From: Brachyspira pilosicoli P43/6/78
GTDB taxonomy: Bacteria; Spirochaetota; Brachyspiria; Brachyspirales; Brachyspiraceae
Direction: 5' to 3'
Length of the DNA stretch: 64,000 bases
NCBI RefSeq assembly: GCF_000325665.1
Contig: NC_019908.1
Span: 1,860,001-1,924,000 of the forward strand
Shown: piece by piece, positions 1-8,753 of the stretch
How the letters are laid out: each line of letters begins with the position of its first letter
How positions within the stretch are numbered: the first letter of the stretch is position 1
Position numbers and translations under genes: made by a program
The notes under the pieces: model-generated
Told to the model about the DNA's origin: nothing
Seen by the model: the letters and a program-made list of their open reading frames with translations, nothing else
Database searches by the model: none

Positions 1-589
1 TCAAATATGATTGTCTATAATAATCAATTGCTGATGTTCTTCTGTTTCTTGCATCATAATGCTCTGCCAATTTAAAATATATTCTTCCCTTCTCCATTTT
101 ATTATAGCTTCTCTCAGCCATATTAATAATCTCTTGTTCTGTTTGAGAATAATTAGTTTGGTCTATAAGCTTTTCATATATATCAAGCAAATTAAAATAA
201 GCATCATATTTATAAGAAGGTATAGTTAGATTATTGGCATATTGTATAGATTTTTTATATTCTTCTACAGCCAAACGATATGTAGCAATTCCGCCTTGCT
301 CTGAAGGCTTACCGGCTTCACTTTCATATATCATACCTAATAAATAATGAGCATCAGCATTTTCAGGATAATATAATAAAGTTTTGTTCATAATAAATAA
401 AGCATAAGAACTATTACCTTCATTTATAGCCCTTTTAGCTTCCCCTATATAAACCCAAGCAGGCTGCAATTTTCCGTCAAAAGATGACATAAAAAAGTTA
501 GTATCTATTCTTAAACTTGTAATAGCTGTATTTGTTTGAGAATATAAAGATAAACAAAAAAATAAAAATATAAATACAAAATGTTTCAT
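1..589 (-). CDS. Secreted TPR-like protein, 3' part outside window
   Basis: The minus-strand frame opens at an ATG at 589 and stays open to the left edge, giving about 196 residues, so the gene is partial. The N-terminus (MKHFVFIFLFFCLSLYSQ) is a typical signal peptide, predicting export to the periplasm. The rest is helical, with tetratricopeptide-like segments such as YALFIMNKTLLYYPENADAH and ADAHYLLGMIYESEAGKP. TPR proteins usually act as binding scaffolds; the partner is unknown. It lies downstream of map on the same strand across an 83-base gap. Confidence 0.75.
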   Translation of the reverse strand, partial: MKHFVFIFLFFCLSLYSQTNTAITSLRIDTNFFMSSFDGKLQPAWVYIGEAKRAINEGNSSYALFIMNKTLLYYPENADAHYLLGMIYESEAGKPSEQGGIATYRLAVEEYKKSIQYANNLTIPSYKYDAYFNLLDIYEKLIDQTNYSQTEQEIINMAERSYNKMEKGRIYFKLAEHYDARNRRTSAIDYYRQSYL

Positions 590-672
590 AAGATATTACA
601 CTGCAAATAATAGTTTTTATAAATTCTTATTATTAAATATCGGTATAATAAAACTTTATCTTATATATTTTT

Positions 673-1467
673 TTAACTATTCATATATTTATTAACTATC
701 TCATCATCTTCTAAAGCAGTAAGTATCTCAACACCGTCTTCTTTAACAGCAACAGTATGTTCATAATGAGCAGATAAAGAACCGTCTCTTGTAACAACAG
801 TCCAATCATCATCTTCAATATATATAGCATGATGTCCCATATTAACCATAGGCTCTATTGCAATTACCATATTAGTTTTAAGCACAGGACCAAAACCTTT
901 TTTACCTCTATTAGGCACAGCAGGCTCTTCATGCAAATTAGCTCCAACACCATGACCGTTAAACTCTCTCACCAAAGAATAACCAGCATCTTCTGCAGTT
1001 TTCTGTATGGCATAAGAAACATCTCCCAAATGAACACCATCTCTTATCTGTTTTATTCCATTAAAAAATGATTCCATTGTTGTGTCTACAAGTCTTGAAG
1101 CTTCTGCTGATACATTACCAACCTTAAAAGTAAATGCTCTGTCTGAATGATAACCCTTATAATAAACACCTATATCAAGACCTATTATATCGCCGTCTTT
1201 TAATACTCTTTTTTTGCTAGGTATGCCATGTATTATTTCATCATTTATAGAAGCACATATAGAAGCAGGAAAAGGAGGATTCCCATAACCCTTAAAAGAA
1301 GGCTTTGCATTTTGCTTTCTTATATAATCATAAACAAACTTATCAAGCTCTTTTGTAGATATGCCAGGCTCAACAAGTTTAGAAACTTCTTTAAACACAT
1401 TTGCTAATATATGTCCGCTTTCACGCATCAAATTTATTTCTGATTGTGTCTTTATTTTAATAGCCAT
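673..1467 (-). CDS. map: Type I methionine aminopeptidase
   Basis: This cytoplasmic enzyme removes the N-terminal methionine from new proteins. The 264-residue length is normal for the short bacterial type I form. The metal ligands of the pita-bread fold are visible: D98 and D109 (in GLDIG and YHSDRAF), H172 (GHGVG), E205 (IEPMV) and E236 (EHTVAV). H80 (IHGIPS) is the substrate-side histidine. The gene follows the bactofilin gene by about 22 bases on the same strand, so the two are probably co-transcribed. Confidence 0.97.
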   Translation of the reverse strand: MAIKIKTQSEINLMRESGHILANVFKEVSKLVEPGISTKELDKFVYDYIRKQNAKPSFKGYGNPPFPASICASINDEIIHGIPSKKRVLKDGDIIGLDIGVYYKGYHSDRAFTFKVGNVSAEASRLVDTTMESFFNGIKQIRDGVHLGDVSYAIQKTAEDAGYSLVREFNGHGVGANLHEEPAVPNRGKKGFGPVLKTNMVIAIEPMVNMGHHAIYIEDDDWTVVTRDGSLSAHYEHTVAVKEDGVEILTALEDDEIVNKYMNS

Positions 1468-1489
1468 TTTTAATGCTTTCCTTTATTTA

Positions 1490-1927
1490 TCAATTTGATT
1501 GATTCTCTGTATCATTTGTATTTTCAAAAGTATTTTCTGCCTCAACTTTATCGCTAAAAGAATCTTCTACCACTTTTGTAATATTCTTTTTTTGTCCGCC
1601 TGTAATAGTCATCTCTCCCTGTATAACAGCACCCTCTCCAACATCTATCTTAGGAGCTTCTATGTTTCCTAAAACTCTTCCTGTTTCTATTAATACTACT
1701 TCATTTGAAGCTGATATATTACCAATCAAAGTACCTGCTATTGTTATGCTGTCTGTAATAATAGTACTTGTCTTTACTTTACCATTAGTACCTATTATTA
1801 AATGCCCGTCTATCTTTAAATCTCCTTCAAATTTACCGTCTATTTGAAAAGAGCCTTTTACTATATAAGTTCCTTTGAAATATGAACCTTCACCTATTAT
1901 ACTATTAATCATCTCTCTTTTTGACAT
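1490..1927 (-). CDS. Bactofilin family cytoskeletal protein
   Basis: Bactofilins polymerise into filaments that organise envelope growth and motility structures. The roughly 145-residue product has the family pattern of short glycine-rich beta-helix turns (GSYFKGTYIVKGSFQIDGKF, then IDGHLIIGTNGKV, AGTLIGNISA, GRVLGNIEAP) and an acidic, asparagine-rich tail. An upstream GTG at 1936 is also in frame, but GGAG lies only one base before it. The ATG at 1927 sits 10 bases after GGAG and is the better start. It probably forms an operon with map. Confidence 0.9.
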   Translation of the reverse strand: MSKREMINSIIGEGSYFKGTYIVKGSFQIDGKFEGDLKIDGHLIIGTNGKVKTSTIITDSITIAGTLIGNISASNEVVLIETGRVLGNIEAPKIDVGEGAVIQGEMTITGGQKKNITKVVEDSFSDKVEAENTFENTNDTENQSN

Positions 1928-2126
1928 AATAATCACACTCCAAATTTATACTTCATTTTGATTTTATAAGTATAAAACTAAAATGTCAAGTTTATATATA
2001 CTTATCAATAATAACTTTAACCACTTTATACTAAAATAATTAAATTTTTTTCATTATATAAAATAACTTGATTTTTAATGAATATTGTTTAATATTATTG
2101 AATACAAATTAATTAAAAGGCTTATT

Positions 2127-2801
2127 ATGAAATTTATTTTTTCAAGAACTATAATAGGAATTTTAGTTTTAATCATCGGAGCATATATTTTGCTTCAGTA
2201 TGTCTTTCATATATATATACCAGCATTAGCATATGTACCTGTATTTACAATAATAGTATCTATATTAATTATAGTATGGGGCATAGCAATAATACTAGGA
2301 AGAGGTTTTTACGCATCAAAAATTATAATAGCTCTCACAGTAATTGTTACAGGACTTTATATTTTAATAAGATATGCTCTTAATATAAATATGCCTTTTA
2401 TATTGTACACTCCTATATTTAGAATGATTATAGGAATGATTATTATATTTCTTGGAATATATATTATAGTTGGTGTTTATTATGTTGGAGATAAATTACC
2501 AAAAAATAAAACAGAAAATTATAATATTAATTTTAAAAGCTCTACAATAGATTTATCAAATATACAAATTGACAGAAATAAAAATGTTAATGTTAATTGT
2601 GCTTTTTCTGATACAGTTATTTTAATTAATCAAAATATACAAATACATATAAAAGCTTCTAGTGCATTCGGCAGTATCTCAATACCTACTGGGGATAGTG
2701 TAAGTTTTGGAGAGATGAACTTTGTTATGGGTACTTCTGACAAAATACTTTATTTGAATGTTAATGCCGCTTTTGCTCAGATTAGAGTATTATATGTTTG
2801 A
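2127..2801 (+). CDS. Four-TM protein with LiaF-like C-terminal domain
   Basis: The N-terminal half holds about four hydrophobic segments (for example IIGILVLIIGAYILLQYVF). The C-terminal ~80 residues resemble the LiaF or 'cell wall-active antibiotic response' beta domain (NVNVNCAFSDTVILINQN, ASSAFGSISIPTGDSVSFGE). LiaF-type proteins sense or modulate envelope stress in other bacteria; that role here is inference. The open frame begins at 2085, but AAAAGG six bases before the ATG at 2127 supports the shorter start. It runs into rsmD with no gap. Confidence 0.65.
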   Translation: MKFIFSRTIIGILVLIIGAYILLQYVFHIYIPALAYVPVFTIIVSILIIVWGIAIILGRGFYASKIIIALTVIVTGLYILIRYALNINMPFILYTPIFRMIIGMIIIFLGIYIIVGVYYVGDKLPKNKTENYNINFKSSTIDLSNIQIDRNKNVNVNCAFSDTVILINQNIQIHIKASSAFGSISIPTGDSVSFGEMNFVMGTSDKILYLNVNAAFAQIRVLYV

Positions 2802-2821
2802 TTTTTTATAAGGATAATAAA

Positions 2822-3370
2822 TTGCATATAATATCTGGATACAAAAAAAATAAAAAAATCATTACACCAAAGAGGGATTTTAGACCTACTCAGGGAAAGG
2901 TGAGAGAGGCTTTATTTAATATAATAGATGCTAATGATAAAACTTTTTTAGACCTTTGTGCTGGAAGCGGTGCTGTGGGGTTTGAGGCTTTAAGCAGAGG
3001 AGCTAAGTTTGCTGCTTTTATAGAAATAGATAGAGAAGCTGTTAAAACAATATTTACAAATGCAAAAAATATATTTGAAGAAAATCAATACAAAATAAAA
3101 AGAGTATCTGCAGATGACTATGTTAAAAGAACTAATGATACTTTTGATATAATATTCTTTGATCCGCCTTATCATTCGAAAATTTATTATGAAGTATTTT
3201 TAAATATATTTGAAAGAAAATTATTAAATGATAATGGATATTTATTTGTGGAAATGGGGCTTGAATACTATAAAAGCTTTTTAGAGAAAATAAAAGAATA
3301 CGATCAAAATATAAACTACGAAATAAAAACATACGGTGAGAGCGTTTTAATAATTTTTAGAAATATGTAA
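2822..3370 (+). CDS. rsmD: 16S rRNA m2G966 methyltransferase RsmD
   Basis: RsmD methylates N2 of guanine 966 in 16S rRNA using S-adenosylmethionine. The protein shows the family signature RPTQGKVREALFNI, the SAM-binding loop LDLCAGSGAVGFEALSRGA and the catalytic FFDPPY. The frame opens at a TTG overlapping the previous stop (2798). A TTG at 2822 with AAGG eight bases upstream gives the expected start just before HIISG, and I prefer it. The length of about 182 residues fits the family. Confidence 0.93.
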   Translation: MHIISGYKKNKKIITPKRDFRPTQGKVREALFNIIDANDKTFLDLCAGSGAVGFEALSRGAKFAAFIEIDREAVKTIFTNAKNIFEENQYKIKRVSADDYVKRTNDTFDIIFFDPPYHSKIYYEVFLNIFERKLLNDNGYLFVEMGLEYYKSFLEKIKEYDQNINYEIKTYGESVLIIFRNM

Positions 3371-3420
3371 TTCAATTTTTTAAGCTTTACAAATAAAATT
3401 ATTTTGGTTATAATAAAAAA

Positions 3421-4512
3421 ATGAAAAACAAAATCACATTTCTAATATGTATAATATTTATAGCCATTGTATTAAAACTTCTCACATTATCACCAAAGTT
3501 TATAGAAAATTTTTATTCTAGAAAAGCTTATAAAGTTATATCAGGAAGTATTGGGAAAGTAACATCAAATTTTAGTTTTTCTATTGCTGAAATACTTTTA
3601 TTTATTTTTATAATATTAATTCTTTTATTCTTTGTTTTCTCTATAAAAAAAATAATATTTGGACAAGAAAAATTAAAATTAATATTTAACTTTTTATATG
3701 TAGTAGTGTGTATTGCAATTATTATATATATTGTTTTTATGTCTGTATGGGGATTAAATTATTATAGATTTCCTCTTATAAATAATTATCAAAATTACTT
3801 CTTTGAAAATAATAATATCACAGATGAAGAAGCGTATAACAAACTATATTCATTAGCAGAGTTATTAATAAAAGATTTAAATGATTTGCAAACGAAAATG
3901 AAATATGAAACCTCAATCAATACAAATTATCAAGCTCTAAACAGAATGGTTGAAAGTGAATATAATAAAGTTTTTGAAGAGTTTCCATATTTAGAAATGT
4001 ATTATTCAAGAACAAAGCCAATAAAAATATCAAAACTTTTTTTAAGACTTCAAATAACAGGAATATACTCACCATTTACTTCAGAAGCAAATGTTAATAC
4101 TCTTATACCATATACATCTATGCCTTATACTATAGCCCATGAAATGGCACATAAAATAGGAATCGCCTACGAAGATGAAGCTAATTTTATTGCATATCTT
4201 GCCTGCTCAAAACATAGTGATTTATTTATACAATATTCAGGAGCTTTTGAAGCACTATTATATGTTTTATCAGAACTTAACAGAGATGAAAATTATGCTA
4301 TGCTTATTTCAAACCTCAACGAAAAAACCAAAGAAGAGATAAGATACAATTATGAATTTTGGAATCAATACAGAGGGCAACTTTCTAATATAAGCCATAA
4401 AGTAAATGACACATATTTAAAAGCAAACAATCAAATACACGGCATAAAGAGTTATTCGAGAGTAGTAAAACTTTTAATCTATTACAATATGAGCAAAGGT
4501 TTTTTACAATGA
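3421..4512 (+). CDS. DUF3810 family membrane zinc metalloprotease-like protein
   Basis: The 363-residue protein has three N-terminal transmembrane segments within about residues 4-115. A large extracytoplasmic domain follows, with an HExxH zinc motif (HEMAH, first histidine at residue 240) and EDEANFIAYLAC just after it, where a third metal ligand would lie. This layout matches the DUF3810 family, which is annotated as putative membrane metallopeptidases; substrates are unknown. It lies 50 bases after rsmD and may share its transcript. Confidence 0.8.
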   Translation: MKNKITFLICIIFIAIVLKLLTLSPKFIENFYSRKAYKVISGSIGKVTSNFSFSIAEILLFIFIILILLFFVFSIKKIIFGQEKLKLIFNFLYVVVCIAIIIYIVFMSVWGLNYYRFPLINNYQNYFFENNNITDEEAYNKLYSLAELLIKDLNDLQTKMKYETSINTNYQALNRMVESEYNKVFEEFPYLEMYYSRTKPIKISKLFLRLQITGIYSPFTSEANVNTLIPYTSMPYTIAHEMAHKIGIAYEDEANFIAYLACSKHSDLFIQYSGAFEALLYVLSELNRDENYAMLISNLNEKTKEEIRYNYEFWNQYRGQLSNISHKVNDTYLKANNQIHGIKSYSRVVKLLIYYNMSKGFLQ

Positions 4513-4567
4513 TAAGATACTATATACTAAAAAAGTTTATAAAAAATTATATTTTTTAATTTTCAAT

Positions 4568-4840
4568 ATTTGCAGGGCTTTGCCCCATGCGAAGCGTGCC
4601 CGTAGGGTAGCACCTCACTTCTTTTACGACCAAAGGGAGTCCTTTAGGACGACCGAAGGAAGTGCCTGTGGTATTGGTATAAAAGAAGCTTATATCCTTC
4701 GGATACGCTTCGCGAAGAACTGCATTTTTATTATAAATTTTATAATTTAATTGTACATTAAAAAGCACTCCCCCGCACAACTAAGAAGTGATAATTAAAG
4801 CAGAGCATTATCGTGCGGCAAGGTGATACAGCTCGTACAT
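4568..4840. repeat. Hairpin-rich mosaic intergenic repeat (B type) plus GC-rich segment
   Basis: The 412-base gap between 4512 and 4925 holds a GC-rich element unlike its surroundings. It contains GCAGGGCTTTGCCCC, GCGAAGCGTGCCCGTAGGG, and CACTTCTTTTA facing TAAAAGAAG around CCGAAGGAAGTGCCTGTGG. The same building blocks recur near 29.2, 30.2, 38.0, 40.3, 43.2, 54.8, 56.1 and 61.3 kb. A second GC-rich stretch (4755-4840, with CCCCCGCAC and CGTGCGGCAAGG) may belong to the other repeat family at 20.0 and 35.4 kb. No gene is supported here. Confidence 0.75.
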
Positions 4841-4924
4841 AAAAATATTCTATTGAAAAACATTTTTTTAGGTATATAATTTATCCCAATAATTTTTTAA
4901 AATAATTTATTGGATTCTACTAAA

Positions 4925-5290
4925 ATGAAATTGATTAAACAATTCTCTATAATATTTCTTATTTATTCAGTATCATACATCTTAAGCAAATCTCTAAAAC
5001 TTCCAATACCTGGTAATGTAATAGGAATGCTAATTTTATTCTTACTTTTGGTTTTTGGAATTATAAAAGAGAGCCATATTGATGAGGCTAGCGATATATT
5101 AATAAAAAATATGTCTTTGTTATTTGTACCTGCCACTTTAGCTATAGTTGATGAATATAAATATATTAAAGATGAGATAATACCTTTTCTTATAATATGC
5201 ATATTTTTTGTTGTAGTGATAATGGCGGCAACTGGTTTATCTGCACAGTTTTTTGAAAATATAGTTAATAAAAAAAGGAAAGTAAAATGA
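4925..5290 (+). CDS. lrgA: LrgA/CidA family holin-like protein
   Basis: LrgA-type proteins are small membrane proteins that work with LrgB to modulate murein hydrolase export, autolysis or metabolite transport. The 121-residue product has four hydrophobic segments and the family motif LPIPGNVIGMLILFLLL near residue 30, plus LLFVPATLAIVDEY. A TTG at 4910 is in frame, but the ATG at 4925 after TTGGA is the more usual start. Its stop overlaps the lrgB start by four bases (ATGA), showing translational coupling. Confidence 0.88.
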   Translation: MKLIKQFSIIFLIYSVSYILSKSLKLPIPGNVIGMLILFLLLVFGIIKESHIDEASDILIKNMSLLFVPATLAIVDEYKYIKDEIIPFLIICIFFVVVIMAATGLSAQFFENIVNKKRKVK

Positions 5291-5994
5291 CAGCACTATT
5301 TCAAGATAATCCTCTAATATCAATAGTAATAACTTTAATAGCATATATCATAGCATACTATATTTATAATAAAACAAAACTTCCAATATTAACACCATTA
5401 GTAACAACTGTAATACTTGTAGGGTTTGCTATTTATTTTATGGGTGTGCCTTATAGTGTTTATAATGAAAGCGGCGGAAAATTTATTAATGCATTGATAG
5501 GACCTGCTACTGTTGTATTAGCTCTTCCAATATATAGAAACCTTCCAATATTAAAAGCAAATTTATTAGTAATACTTTTAAGCATTGCTATAGGAAGTGC
5601 CATTGGAATAGTTGGAATATATTTCACTGCAAAGATTATGGGTGTATCAGAAAATATACTTTTATCGCTTCTTCCAAAATCTATAACTACTGCAATAGCT
5701 GTTGATGTTGCAGATAGTATTGGAGCTGTAAAATCTATTACTGTGCTTGCTGTTATAGTATCTGGAGTTGTGGGGGCAATAATAGCTCCTATAGTTTGTA
5801 AGATATTTAGAATAAAATCACCTTTAGCTATAGGTATTGCAATAGGCACTGCATCGCATGCTGTTGGTACTAGTAAGGCAATAGAGATGGGAGAGACTGA
5901 AGGAGCTATGTCTGGTCTTGCTATAGGTATAGCTGGAGCTTTAACTGTTATACTTCTTCCTATACTATATAAACTGCTTGTTACTATATGGTAA
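5287..5994 (+). CDS. lrgB: LrgB/CidB family membrane protein
   Basis: The 235-residue multi-pass membrane protein is the usual partner of LrgA. Family motifs are visible: GPATVVLALPIYRN, LLPKSITTAIAVDVADSIG and GIAIGTASHAVGTSKAIEMG. The normal length is about 230 residues. It overlaps lrgA by four bases and ends just before a hairpin with a T tract. Proposed roles in other bacteria include control of autolysis and pyruvate uptake; which applies here cannot be told. Confidence 0.93.
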   Translation: MTALFQDNPLISIVITLIAYIIAYYIYNKTKLPILTPLVTTVILVGFAIYFMGVPYSVYNESGGKFINALIGPATVVLALPIYRNLPILKANLLVILLSIAIGSAIGIVGIYFTAKIMGVSENILLSLLPKSITTAIAVDVADSIGAVKSITVLAVIVSGVVGAIIAPIVCKIFRIKSPLAIGIAIGTASHAVGTSKAIEMGETEGAMSGLAIGIAGALTVILLPILYKLLVTIW

Positions 5995-5995
5995 A

Positions 5996-6024
5996 AATTT
6001 TTAACTTTGTTAAAAATATTTTTT
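5996..6024 (+). terminator. Candidate terminator after lrgB
   Basis: AAATTTTTAAC, a three-base loop, then GTTAAAAATATTT form an AT-rich stem directly after the lrgB stop, followed by T residues. Confidence 0.45.
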
Positions 6025-6026
6025 AA

Positions 6027-6195
6027 GTTTTTTATTTGTGGTGGCCCAAAGAAGCAAAAGGACTGCATTCAATAAAATCTAGCTTTTTATGCAAATATAT
6101 ATATTATTTTAGATTTACATATTCACAAGCCATAAAGCTAAAACACTTGCACTTTTTGCAACTTTTTGCGGCGGGAAAAAGTTGAATAAAACAAG
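6027..6195. repeat. Partial B-type and complete A-type intergenic repeats
   Basis: Between the convergent lrgB and folD genes, 6027-6064 carries the end module of the B repeat (GGTGGCCCAAAGAAGCAAAA, then GGACTGCATT). Positions 6147-6195 carry the A repeat, a stem of CAACTTTTT and AAAAAGTTG around GCGGCGGG, followed by AATAAAACAA. The same A hairpin recurs near 40.1, 43.3 and 56.4 kb. Confidence 0.7.
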
Positions 6196-6213
6196 AACAT
6201 ACATTAGTTATAA

Positions 6214-7059
6214 TTAATTATTATTATACTTCGTATGCAAGTAAAGCAAGTTTGAAAGAAGCATTGTTGTTGTTAAACTTCCAACGCCATTAGGTACAGG
6301 CGTTATAGCAGATGCAATATTAACTGCCTCATCAAACTTTACATCTCCCTTAATAGAACCATCTTCAAGAACATTTATTCCTATATCTATAACAACAGCA
6401 TTCTCTTTTATATATTCAGCATTAATAAACTCTGCCTTTCCAATAGACACACATAATATATCAGCATTCTTACAAACACTTTTTAAATCTTTAGTTTTTG
6501 AATGAGCTATTGTAACAGTAGCAGATTTATTTAAAAGTGATAAAGCAAGAGGCTTTCCAACTATCTCGCTCCTTCCAACAACTACAGCATTAGCACCTTC
6601 TATTTTTATATTATAATGTTCAAGTATTGTCATCACACTTTTTACAGTACAAGGAATTAATTCATCATTAGAAGTTAAAATTCTTCCAAGATTTAAATTG
6701 CTTATTGCATCAATATCTTTTTTTGTAGATATAGTCTCATAAACAACCTCTCTTCTTATATGCTTAGGCAAAGGCATTTGAAGCATTATACCGCTAATAT
6801 CTTTCTCTTCGTTTAAATATTCTATTAGAGTGATAAAATCTTTTTCTGTTGTGTTTGTGCCTAACTTATGAAGCTCTCCTATCATTCCAGCATTTTCTGC
6901 CATTTTCTTTGCATGCGTAAAATATAACTCTGTAGATTTATCATCATCAAAATAAACAAAATCTATTCTAGGCTTCTTGTTTAATAAAGCAACCTTATCT
7001 TTAATTTCTGCTCTTATTGTTTTTGATAATTCTCTTACATCAAGTATATTAGCTGGCAT
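6214..7059 (-). CDS. folD: Divergent FolD, methylene-THF dehydrogenase/cyclohydrolase
   Basis: FolD interconverts 5,10-methylene-, methenyl- and 10-formyl-tetrahydrofolate. The 281-residue length and overall pattern fit: QMPLP, the NADP-binding segment VVGRSEIVGKPLA, HSKT and a final TPVPNGVGSLTTTMLLSN. Several usually invariant positions differ. In YFTHAKKMAENAG the residue four after the tyrosine, normally the catalytic lysine, is alanine (A50), with lysines at 51 and 52. The usual KDVDG reads KDIDA, PVPGG reads PVPNG, and PCTPxG reads PCTVKS. Cyclohydrolase activity is therefore uncertain. It lies downstream of perR. Confidence 0.85.
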   Translation of the reverse strand: MPANILDVRELSKTIRAEIKDKVALLNKKPRIDFVYFDDDKSTELYFTHAKKMAENAGMIGELHKLGTNTTEKDFITLIEYLNEEKDISGIMLQMPLPKHIRREVVYETISTKKDIDAISNLNLGRILTSNDELIPCTVKSVMTILEHYNIKIEGANAVVVGRSEIVGKPLALSLLNKSATVTIAHSKTKDLKSVCKNADILCVSIGKAEFINAEYIKENAVVIDIGINVLEDGSIKGDVKFDEAVNIASAITPVPNGVGSLTTTMLLSNLLYLHTKYNNN

Positions 7060-7240
7060 GTTATGGCTTCCTTTAGAATGAAAATAATAAATTTATTCTA
7101 TATTTTTTAGAGATAAAAAACAAGTATGACAAATGTTTTTGTTTGTTTTATATTTAATACTTTATAAAATAAATAAAAATATTTTATAAATTTACAATGC
7201 TTTAAGTATAAAAGAAAATACTTATCTTTTTAATAAAAAA

Positions 7241-7627
7241 TTATTCTGATTTGCAAGATTTACAAATGCCTATAAATACAATGTCATGTTTATCTATTTC
7301 TACATTATATTTTTTAGAAACAGCTTCATCTAAATCTTTATTATAAGGCAAATTAATATCTATTAACTTTTTGCATTTATCACATTGAAAATGATAATGC
7401 TCGCCTGTGATATGGTCAAACCTTACAGCATCGTCTATTATAGAAATCTTTTGTATCTCATTGTTCTCTGAAAGCAAATTAAGATTTCTATAAACTGTTC
7501 CTAAACTAATAGAAGGAAAGTTTGGTTTAATATAATTATAAACCTCTTCTGATGTAGGGTGATTTTTTAATTCCCTTACAGCATTTAATATTACTTGTTT
7601 TTGTATTGTGTTTCTGGTGTTGTTCAT
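7241..7627 (-). CDS. perR: PerR-type peroxide-sensing Fur family repressor
   Basis: This 128-residue DNA-binding protein aligns with Bacillus PerR at a constant offset of 14. The regulatory metal ligands are H23, D71, H77, H79 and D90, and the structural zinc cysteines are C82, C85, C122 and C125. Having aspartate at D90 favours a peroxide sensor over an iron sensor. The N-terminal helix-turn-helix includes SLGTVYRNLNLL. Known members repress oxidative-stress genes until iron-catalysed histidine oxidation releases DNA. Its own regulon is not visible here. Confidence 0.88.
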   Translation of the reverse strand: MNNTRNTIQKQVILNAVRELKNHPTSEEVYNYIKPNFPSISLGTVYRNLNLLSENNEIQKISIIDDAVRFDHITGEHYHFQCDKCKKLIDINLPYNKDLDEAVSKKYNVEIDKHDIVFIGICKSCKSE

Positions 7628-7723
7628 ATTTTACAAACCTCTTATGAAGAAATTATTTATAATTAATAATTAATATCATTTAGTATAATATACTAATTTT
7701 TTAATATTTGTCAATAGATAATT

Positions 7724-8694
7724 TTATACATTTCTATAAGATAAAGAAAGTATATATAAAACAACATCTTCAAAAGGCATATTGATATTTCTTGCCATGG
7801 CAGGTATATCAGAAGTATTTGTCATTCCGCCTTGAGTATTAACTTCCATCAAATTAATAAAACCATCATCAGAAATTATAGCATCTATTCTGCAAAGACC
7901 CTCACAGCCTAAAACATCATAAGCCTTTTTACAATTTTCTATTAATTTTTTTTCTATATCTTTATCTAATTTTGCAGGTATCTCCATCTCCGTTTTTCCT
8001 GGAGTATATTTAGCATCATAATCATATATTTCATTTTTTGGATTAATGCCAAGTATAGGAAATACATATATATCATCATTATCACGTACAAGACCAACAG
8101 TTACTTCTTTTCCTTTAATATACGGCTCTAAAAAATAATTATGAGTATCTTTTATATCTTTAACAATATTATCAAATTCTTCTTTAGTTTTAATTAAAGA
8201 AACCCCCACACTAGAACCGCTTGAAATAGGTTTTAATATTATAGGGAAATTAAAAGATATATTATTGTTTTTTACAGCATCTTCAAGAAGCTGAAAATCT
8301 ACAGTAGAAATGTTTGAAGAAAGCCATATTCTTTTTGTATAAACCTTATTCATACAAAGTGAGCTAACCAAAGTATTTTCGCCTGTATATTTAATATTAA
8401 GACAATCCAAAAGACCTTGAATAGTACCGTCTTCTCCAAAAGTACCATGCAATATATTATAACAATATTCAACATTTTCTTTTTTTAGAGTTTCAACCAA
8501 TTCATAATGGTCTTTTACGTCTATCAATATTGTGCTGTCTTTTAATTCTTTATAAGAAGTTAAAGCCTCAAAAACATTCTTACCGCTTCTAAGAGAAACT
8601 TCCCTCTCATCGCTTATGCCTCCATGAAGCACGGCTATTTTTTTTCCTTCAAATTTTTTAATATTTTATTTTTTAATTCATTAGTTAATAGCAT
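7724..8694 (-). CDS. ddl: D-alanine--D-alanine ligase with a -1 frame break in an A8 run
   Basis: Ddl is the ATP-grasp enzyme that makes D-Ala-D-Ala for peptidoglycan. The body is intact: HGGISDEREVSLRSG, EDGTIQGLLDCL, PISSGSSVGVSLI, EGLCRIDAII and MEVNTQGGMT. The downstream frame (7724-8632) has only a GTG that would cut off the first beta strand. An ATG at 8694 with AGGA seven bases before it starts a short peptide (MLLTNELKNK...) that reaches TAG just after eight A residues (plus strand T8 at 8638-8645). One added A, or a -1 slip on A AAA AAA, restores KKIAVLHGG and a normal product of about 323 residues. Confidence 0.85.
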
Positions 8695-8753
8695 ATTTAA
8701 TTCCTAAAAAGTTAATAGAAGTTTTTTGATAATAAAAAATCTATATATAATAT

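Noticed and set aside
829-1071. 80-residue plus-strand frame opposite map
   Set aside because: Antisense shadow of methionine aminopeptidase with no start signal.
4556-4780. 74-residue minus-strand frame
   Set aside because: It lies wholly in the GC-rich hairpin repeat, and similar frames arise in other copies (for example 40196-40381). No ribosome site or family match.
5460-6068. 202-residue minus-strand frame opposite lrgB
   Set aside because: Antisense to a well-supported lrgB; its apparent hydrophobicity mirrors the opposite strand. It extends into a repeat.
7060-7240. THF or other riboswitch before folD
   Set aside because: The 181-base gap is AT-rich with no conserved riboswitch core that I could recognise.
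7641-7690. PerR box in the perR promoter
   Set aside because: The AT-rich sequence matches only half of the TTATAATNATTATAA palindrome, which is expected often in such DNA.
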